Assembly (NCBI GenBank): GCA_963837425.1
Contig: CAWINH010000006.1
Coordinates: forward strand, 496,001-560,000
DNA length: 64,000 nucleotides
Origin: CAWINH01 sp963837425
Lineage (GTDB): Bacteria; Chloroflexota; Limnocylindria; QHBO01
Direction of reading: 5' to 3'
Below are positions 59,941-64,000 of the stretch, piece after piece. Each line of letters begins with the position of its first letter. The first letter of the stretch is position 1. The position numbers and the translations under genes are program-made. Under the pieces are notes generated by a model, which ran no database searches, was not told where the DNA came from, and saw only the letters and a program-made list of their open reading frames with translations.

Positions 59941-60723
59941 ATGCCCTCCGCCATCGACCACCTGGTGATCGCCGTCGCAGACCCGGACGCCGCTGCCACC
60001 GAGCTCGCCGACCGGGTGGGAGTGGCCGCGGCGGGCGGCGGTGAGCATCCGGGCGGAGGCACGTTCAACCGGGTCGTTTTCCTTGCCGCTGGTGCCTACC
60101 TCGAGCTCATCGGCATCACCGATCCCGAGGCGGCCGCCGGCAACCCGGTGGGCAGCGCCGCACTGGCGGCCCTCGAGGGCGGCGGCGGGCTCGCCACCTT
60201 CGCCCTGCTCGACGACGAGCTTCCGCAGACCGTCGCGACGTTGCAGGCGAACGACAGCTCGATCGGCCAGGTCATCGCGGGATCGCGCCATCGTCCGGAC
60301 GGCGAGCTCGTCGAGTGGTGGACGGCGGCGCCACCGAACCTCGGCCCGGACCGACCCCCGTTCCTCATCCGCCATCGCTATATCGGGGCCGAGTGGGGTG
60401 AGGAGGCCGTGGCTGCTCGCCGCCACGAGGTGCACCCGATCGGGTCGCCCGTGCGGCTCGTGCGCCTCGACATCGCCACTCCCGACCCGCCGGGCCTGGC
60501 CGCCGCGTACGCGTCGACCCTGGGCGTGGAGTTCTGGGCCGTCGCCGATCTCGCGGTCTGCACGCTCGGGCCGCACGTGATTCGCCTCGTGCCATCCCGC
60601 GAGATGCCGGTACCGGCCGTCGTCGTCCTCGGCGCCGGCGTTGCCGAACCGCGCTCACACGAGGTTTTCGGCATGCGCTTCGACCTCGAGCCCACGCTCG
60701 AGCCCACGGAAGCTACATCCTGA
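59941..60723 (+). CDS. Glyoxalase-like VOC protein
   Basis: 260 residues. Duplicated VOC-like fold: IDHLVIAVADPDAAATELADRVGV at the N-terminus, YLELIGI, then a second VOC half from about 175. Resembles the Glyoxalase_3 group; the metal site is not obvious. Ends 11 bp inside the carboxyltransferase 3' end. Confidence 0.8.
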   Translation: MPSAIDHLVIAVADPDAAATELADRVGVAAAGGGEHPGGGTFNRVVFLAAGAYLELIGITDPEAAAGNPVGSAALAALEGGGGLATFALLDDELPQTVATLQANDSSIGQVIAGSRHRPDGELVEWWTAAPPNLGPDRPPFLIRHRYIGAEWGEEAVAARRHEVHPIGSPVRLVRLDIATPDPPGLAAAYASTLGVEFWAVADLAVCTLGPHVIRLVPSREMPVPAVVVLGAGVAEPRSHEVFGMRFDLEPTLEPTEATS

Positions 60724-62311
60724 AGACGCCGAACCGGGTCTCGGGTATCGGCGCGTTCAGCGCGGCGCTGATCCCGAGCGCGAGCACCCTTCGGGTGTCA
60801 AGCGGGTCGATGACACCGTCGTCCCACAGGCGCGCAGTCGAGTAGTACGGGGACCCCTCGCGCTCGTAGGTGTCGAGGATCGGCGCCTCGAAGGCGTCGC
60901 GCTCGGCATCGGTCTCGAACCCGCCGCGGACCGTGGACAGGACCCGTGCCGCCTGAGCGCCGCCCATCACGCTGATCCGGGCGTTCGGCCACATCCACAG
61001 GAAGCGCGGCGAGTAGGCGCGGCCCGCCATCCCGTAATTGCCGGCGCCGAAGCTGCCACCAATGATGACCGTGAACTTCGGCACCGACGTCGTGGCGACC
61101 GCGGTCACCAGCTTGGCCCCGTCCTTGGCGATGCCACCCGCCTCGTAGTCGCGACCGACCATGAAGCCGGTGATGTTCTGGAGGAAGACGAGGGGGATCC
61201 GACGCTGGCTCGCGAGCTCCACGAAGTGCGCGCCCTTCAGCGAGGAGCTGCTGAACAGGATCCCGTTGTTCGCGATGATCCCGACCGGGTTGCCCTCGAT
61301 CCGGGCGAAGCCGGTAACGAGCGTCTCGCCGTAGCGCTCCTTGAACTCCGCGAATTCGGATCCATCGACGAGCCGCGCGATCACCTCGCGGACGTCGTAG
61401 CCCTGCCGCGCATCGGCCGGGATGACCCCGTACAGCTCGGCGGGATTGACCGATGGAGCGGTCGGCTCCGTTGCGTTCCAGGGCGGTTCGGGCTTGCGCC
61501 AGGCGAGGCTGCGCACGATCTGGCGCCCGATGGCGATCGCGTGCTCGTCATCGAGAGCGAAGTGATCTGCCACGCCGCTCCTCACGGTGTGCACCTCCGC
61601 TCCCCCCAGCTCTTCGGCGCTCACCTCCTCACCGGTGGCGGCCTGGACCAGCGGTGGACCGCCGAGGAAGATCGTACCCGTGCCCTTCACGATCACCGTC
61701 TCATCCGACATCGCTGGCACGTACGCGCCACCGGCGGTCGATGAGCCCATCACCAGCGAGATCTGCGGGATCCCGCGCGCCGAGAGCTGCGCCTGGTTGT
61801 AGAAGATCCGGCCGAAGTGCTCGCGATCCGGGAACACGTCGGCCTGGAGCGGTAGGAATGCCCCGCCGGAATCGACGAGGTAGAGGCAGGGCAGGCGATT
61901 CTCGATGGCGATCTCCTGGGCGCGCAGGTGCTTCTTCACGGTCATCGGGTAGTAGGTCCCGCCCTTGACCGTAGCGTCGTTGGCGACGATGACGCACTCG
62001 ACTCCCTCCACCCGCCCGACACCGGTCACGATGCCGGCCGAGGGGGCATCGCCGTCGTACATCCCGGTCGCAGCGAGTGCCGAGAGCTCGAGGAACGCGC
62101 TGCCGGGATCGGTGAGCAGATCGATTCGCTCCCGTACCGGCAGCTTGCCGCGCTCCCGATGTCGCGCGATCGCCCGCTCGTCTCCGCCCGCCCCGTGAGC
62201 ACTCACCCCGTCCGTGCGTTCGCGAAGATCATCGACGAGGCTGCGCATGGCGGCGACGTTGGCGCGCGCGTCCGGGGAGGCGAGGTCGAGCGCGCTGCGC
62301 AGGATGGCCAT
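60713..62311 (-). CDS. liuB: Methylcrotonyl-CoA carboxylase carboxyltransferase (beta) subunit
   Basis: 532 residues. Carboxyltransferase domain with ARHRERGKL, LYLVDSGGAFLPLQ, GSSTAGGAYVPAM, and ENITGFMVG-like NITGFMVGRDYEAGGI. Carboxylates methylcrotonyl-CoA with the biotin subunit. GATAAT lies 9 nt upstream of the ATG; a GntR-type palindrome lies about 60 nt farther up. Confidence 0.92.
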   Translation of the reverse strand: MAILRSALDLASPDARANVAAMRSLVDDLRERTDGVSAHGAGGDERAIARHRERGKLPVRERIDLLTDPGSAFLELSALAATGMYDGDAPSAGIVTGVGRVEGVECVIVANDATVKGGTYYPMTVKKHLRAQEIAIENRLPCLYLVDSGGAFLPLQADVFPDREHFGRIFYNQAQLSARGIPQISLVMGSSTAGGAYVPAMSDETVIVKGTGTIFLGGPPLVQAATGEEVSAEELGGAEVHTVRSGVADHFALDDEHAIAIGRQIVRSLAWRKPEPPWNATEPTAPSVNPAELYGVIPADARQGYDVREVIARLVDGSEFAEFKERYGETLVTGFARIEGNPVGIIANNGILFSSSSLKGAHFVELASQRRIPLVFLQNITGFMVGRDYEAGGIAKDGAKLVTAVATTSVPKFTVIIGGSFGAGNYGMAGRAYSPRFLWMWPNARISVMGGAQAARVLSTVRGGFETDAERDAFEAPILDTYEREGSPYYSTARLWDDGVIDPLDTRRVLALGISAALNAPIPETRFGVFRM

Positions 62312-62320
62312 GACCGACCG

Positions 62321-62326
62321 ATTATC
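62321..62326 (-). promoter_or_regulatory. -10 element of leaderless liuB transcript
   Basis: GATAAT, 9 nt before ATG 62311. Confidence 0.5.
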
Positions 62327-62382
62327 CCGTGCGCTCCCCCGCGGATGTCATCCCATCCGGACCGCAGGCTCGGGTGGGAGGA

Positions 62383-62405
62383 AGTGTTCTGATGACCAGA
62401 ACACT
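62383..62405. promoter_or_regulatory. GntR operator candidate upstream of liuB
   Basis: AGTGTTCTG-ATGAC-CAGAACACT: perfect 9-bp arms. It matches the site at the GntR gene in 19 of 23 bases. Confidence 0.6.
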
Positions 62406-62452
62406 CAGCGGAATCGTCGTCCGCGCAGCCTGCGGCTCTAGGCCATGGAGGC

Positions 62453-63100
62453 TCAGGCCAGGGTGATGAGCGGCACCAGCTGCGTGACATGGGCGGTGTT
62501 GACGATCACGACGCTGACGACGTGCTCGAACGGCGGCTCGGCACTGTGGAGCAGATAGGCCTCGGTCAGAGGCAGGTAGCGCGGCCCGCTGGTCAGCAGC
62601 TCCGGTCCCGGCTCGCTGCCGGGCGCCAGGTGGAGGTTGCCGGTCACGCTGAACGGCCCGGCGACAAGCGCCACCCGTCGCAGCTTGCGGTGCAGCCGGA
62701 GCTGGCGGGCTGCCCGCCATTCCGGGGGCATGGCCAGGATGACCTGCGCGGTGGCAAGTGACTGCCAGTCGCCGTTTCCCTCGGCGGTCGGCTCGACGTC
62801 GCGGGCGCCGCTCTGCTCGCTGCCGGCCTCGGAGAGTCCTGGGCTCGGATGCCAGAGGCGGAGCTCGTCCTGCTCGTTCAGGAGGTCGGTGACCCGTCGT
62901 CCATTGACGGCGATCCACGCGACGATGCGGGCGTCGGCGGTGTAGAGCTCGATCGGCGCAAGGTCGGTCGTCAGCGCCACGGCGGCGGTGCCGGCGGTCG
63001 CCGTGCTTCCCGTGCCATGACGCCAGTTCCAGAACGTCACGTAGCGCTCTCCCTCTTCGATGAACGGCCGCGGGCAGCCTGCGGCTCGCGTGCTCCACAC
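62453..63100 (-). CDS. Unknown protein
   Basis: 215 residues from GTG. Motif YVTFWNWRHGTGSTA; beta-rich (VALTTDLAPIELY, RRVALVAGPFSVTGNLHLAPGS). No recognised family. Intergenic from liuB holds the operator. Confidence 0.65.
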   Translation of the reverse strand: MWSTRAAGCPRPFIEEGERYVTFWNWRHGTGSTATAGTAAVALTTDLAPIELYTADARIVAWIAVNGRRVTDLLNEQDELRLWHPSPGLSEAGSEQSGARDVEPTAEGNGDWQSLATAQVILAMPPEWRAARQLRLHRKLRRVALVAGPFSVTGNLHLAPGSEPGPELLTSGPRYLPLTEAYLLHSAEPPFEHVVSVVIVNTAHVTQLVPLITLA

Positions 63101-63221
63101 TACGGGGGTCGGGGCGTCTCACCAAGGGCACGAGAGTACTAGGCCGGCCCGGTGCGTCACGGCACCGAACAGGACCATTTGCCTGCAACGTGGGCCGTGA
63201 TCCTGCGTTAGAAGTGACATC

Positions 63222-63779
63222 ATGCACCGATATCTGCGAACGATCGTCGCGGCGCTCGCGCTGCTCCTCCTCGTCGCCGGCGCAGCGCTCGCCGCTCCCG
63301 GCAAGAACGTCGAGCATCAGTCGGACGAGGCGGCCTCCCATCAGCCGTCGTCCGAGGCGCCTGAATCCGAGGCGCCCGAATCCGAGGCGCCCGAGGTGAA
63401 GGACCAGGCCGACCAGGCCGATACGCCCGACGCAGCTGACGGGGCGGATCCGTCCAGCCAGCTCCTGGATCGGATCGTCCTGAACCTCGGCGACGCAGGG
63501 ATCGTCACCGATGCCGACACGGTCAAGGCGCTGGCCGCCGACTACGGCGTGGGCGGCGCGGTTCGGATCCTCGCGTGGGCCGATGCCGCCGGCGTCGATC
63601 CGTCGGAGATCACCGACCTGTTCGACGCGGGCATGGGGTGGGGCCAGATCGCAAAGCAGCTGAATGCCGCGGACGACACCCTGAACCTCTCGCCGGGAAT
63701 CGGCCACGTGATGAGCGGTGGCCACGGCAATGGCGGCGAGCACGGCAATTCGGCGAACGCGCCGGGCCATAACAAGTAG
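63222..63779 (+). CDS. Secreted protein with acidic repeat and small helical domain
   Basis: 185 residues. Signal peptide (AALALLLLVAGAALAAPG), an acidic region with ESEAPE repeats, a domain about 95-150 (VGGAVRILAWADAAGVDPSEITDLFDAGMGWGQIAKQL-type strands), and a Gly/His/Asn tail (GGHGNGGEHGNSANAPGHNK). Unknown function; tail may bind metal. Confidence 0.75.
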   Translation: MHRYLRTIVAALALLLLVAGAALAAPGKNVEHQSDEAASHQPSSEAPESEAPESEAPEVKDQADQADTPDAADGADPSSQLLDRIVLNLGDAGIVTDADTVKALAADYGVGGAVRILAWADAAGVDPSEITDLFDAGMGWGQIAKQLNAADDTLNLSPGIGHVMSGGHGNGGEHGNSANAPGHNK

Positions 63780-63806
63780 CCCGCACCCGGCGGCACCGTG
63801 CGCTGC

Positions 63807-63812
63807 TAGGGT
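63807..63812 (+). promoter_or_regulatory. -10 element of leaderless csaA transcript
   Basis: TGC-TAGGGT (extended -10), 6 nt before ATG 63819. Confidence 0.45.
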
Positions 63813-63818
63813 GCCGCC

Positions 63819-64000
63819 ATGATCGACTTCGACGATTTTGCGGCGGTCGACATGCGCGTCGGGCGTGTCGTCGAGGCACTGCCGTTTCCCGAGGCGCGCA
63901 AGCCCTCGTACCGCCTGCGCATCGACTTTGGTCCCCAGCTCGGGGAGCGCGTCAGCTCGGCACAGCTGACGGTGACCTACCCCGATCCGGCCACGCTCGT
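63819..64000 (+). CDS. csaA: CsaA-like tRNA-binding-domain protein, cut by window edge
   Basis: First 60 codons: FDDFAAVDMRVGRVVEALPFPEARKPSYRLRIDFG is the conserved start of the CsaA/tRNA_bind OB-fold family. Short dimeric protein with tRNA-binding and chaperone-like activity in some species. 3' end outside the window. Confidence 0.85.
   Translation, partial: MIDFDDFAAVDMRVGRVVEALPFPEARKPSYRLRIDFGPQLGERVSSAQLTVTYPDPATL

Overview
The window is a GC-rich, gene-dense piece of bacterial chromosome. It reads as the core genome of a soil or freshwater monoderm-like bacterium. HspR-type heat-shock control, lipoprotein substrate-binding proteins, Liv and Phn ABC systems, an ECF transporter and the general protein style suggest Chloroflexota (Limnocylindria/Ellin6529-like), with Actinomycetota as the alternative. 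This assignment is inference; no rRNA is present. I see no phage, transposon, integron or CRISPR.

Layout. 1-6.1 kb: one leftward heat-shock operon, hsp20-hspR-lon-cbpA-clpB (clpB cut by the window edge), behind a TTGACA promoter overlapping a HAIR-like inverted repeat. 6.2-9.4 kb: leftward USP, two RCK/TrkA-type proteins, a membrane protein and a phosphoesterase. 9.4-11.9 kb: rsmG faces a rightward unknown nuclease-like gene, hpt and a membrane gene across an intergenic region with three DnaA boxes. 12.2-18.9 kb: a zinc-ribbon nucleotidyl cyclase and a complete Liv branched-chain amino-acid ABC operon whose binding-protein gene carries a frameshift. 19.1-25.7 kb: GNAT, NYN RNase-like protein with tandem repeats, YtxH-like protein, holB, acylphosphatase, dGTPase and EamA. 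25.7-29.3 kb: phosphonate-type phnD-C-E-E. 29.4-34.4 kb: tRNA-Arg, a candidate structured ncRNA, PPIase, DUF885 peptidase, alpha/beta hydrolase, membrane proteins and tRNA-Asp. 34.4-40.4 kb: LOG, RlpA-like protein, InhA-like FabI, methyltransferase, Ada-type repair protein and a SixA-like phosphatase. 40.5-49 kb: tyrosine/homogentisate catabolism (hpd, hmgA, fumarylacetoacetase-like), MarR, a deacetylase, a DinB-PLP lyase fusion, a nucleoside phosphorylase and a GntR regulator. 49-55.3 kb: IMPase, CoA-type Nudix, complete ECF transporter and nucleoside hydrolase. 55.3-62.3 kb: leucine catabolism (HMG-CoA lyase, biotin carboxylase subunit, methylglutaconyl-CoA hydratase, carboxyltransferase). 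62.4-64 kb: two unknown proteins and the start of csaA.

How it works together. The amino-acid part is coherent: Liv uptake, leucine degradation to acetoacetate, and tyrosine degradation to fumarate and acetoacetate. A near-identical 23-bp palindrome lies on the GntR start region and upstream of the leucine-pathway carboxyltransferase, which suggests a shared regulator.

Most notable patterns. (1) At least sixteen genes that start a transcription unit have a TANNNT/TATACT-like -10 only 6-9 nt before the start codon, implying widespread leaderless mRNA. (2) The biotin carboxylase subunit carries an N-terminal excisionase-like HTH. (3) A roughly 142-nt structured, G-quadruplex-capable RNA candidate lies upstream of tRNA-Arg. 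(4) Convergent genes repeatedly overlap by exactly CTAG.
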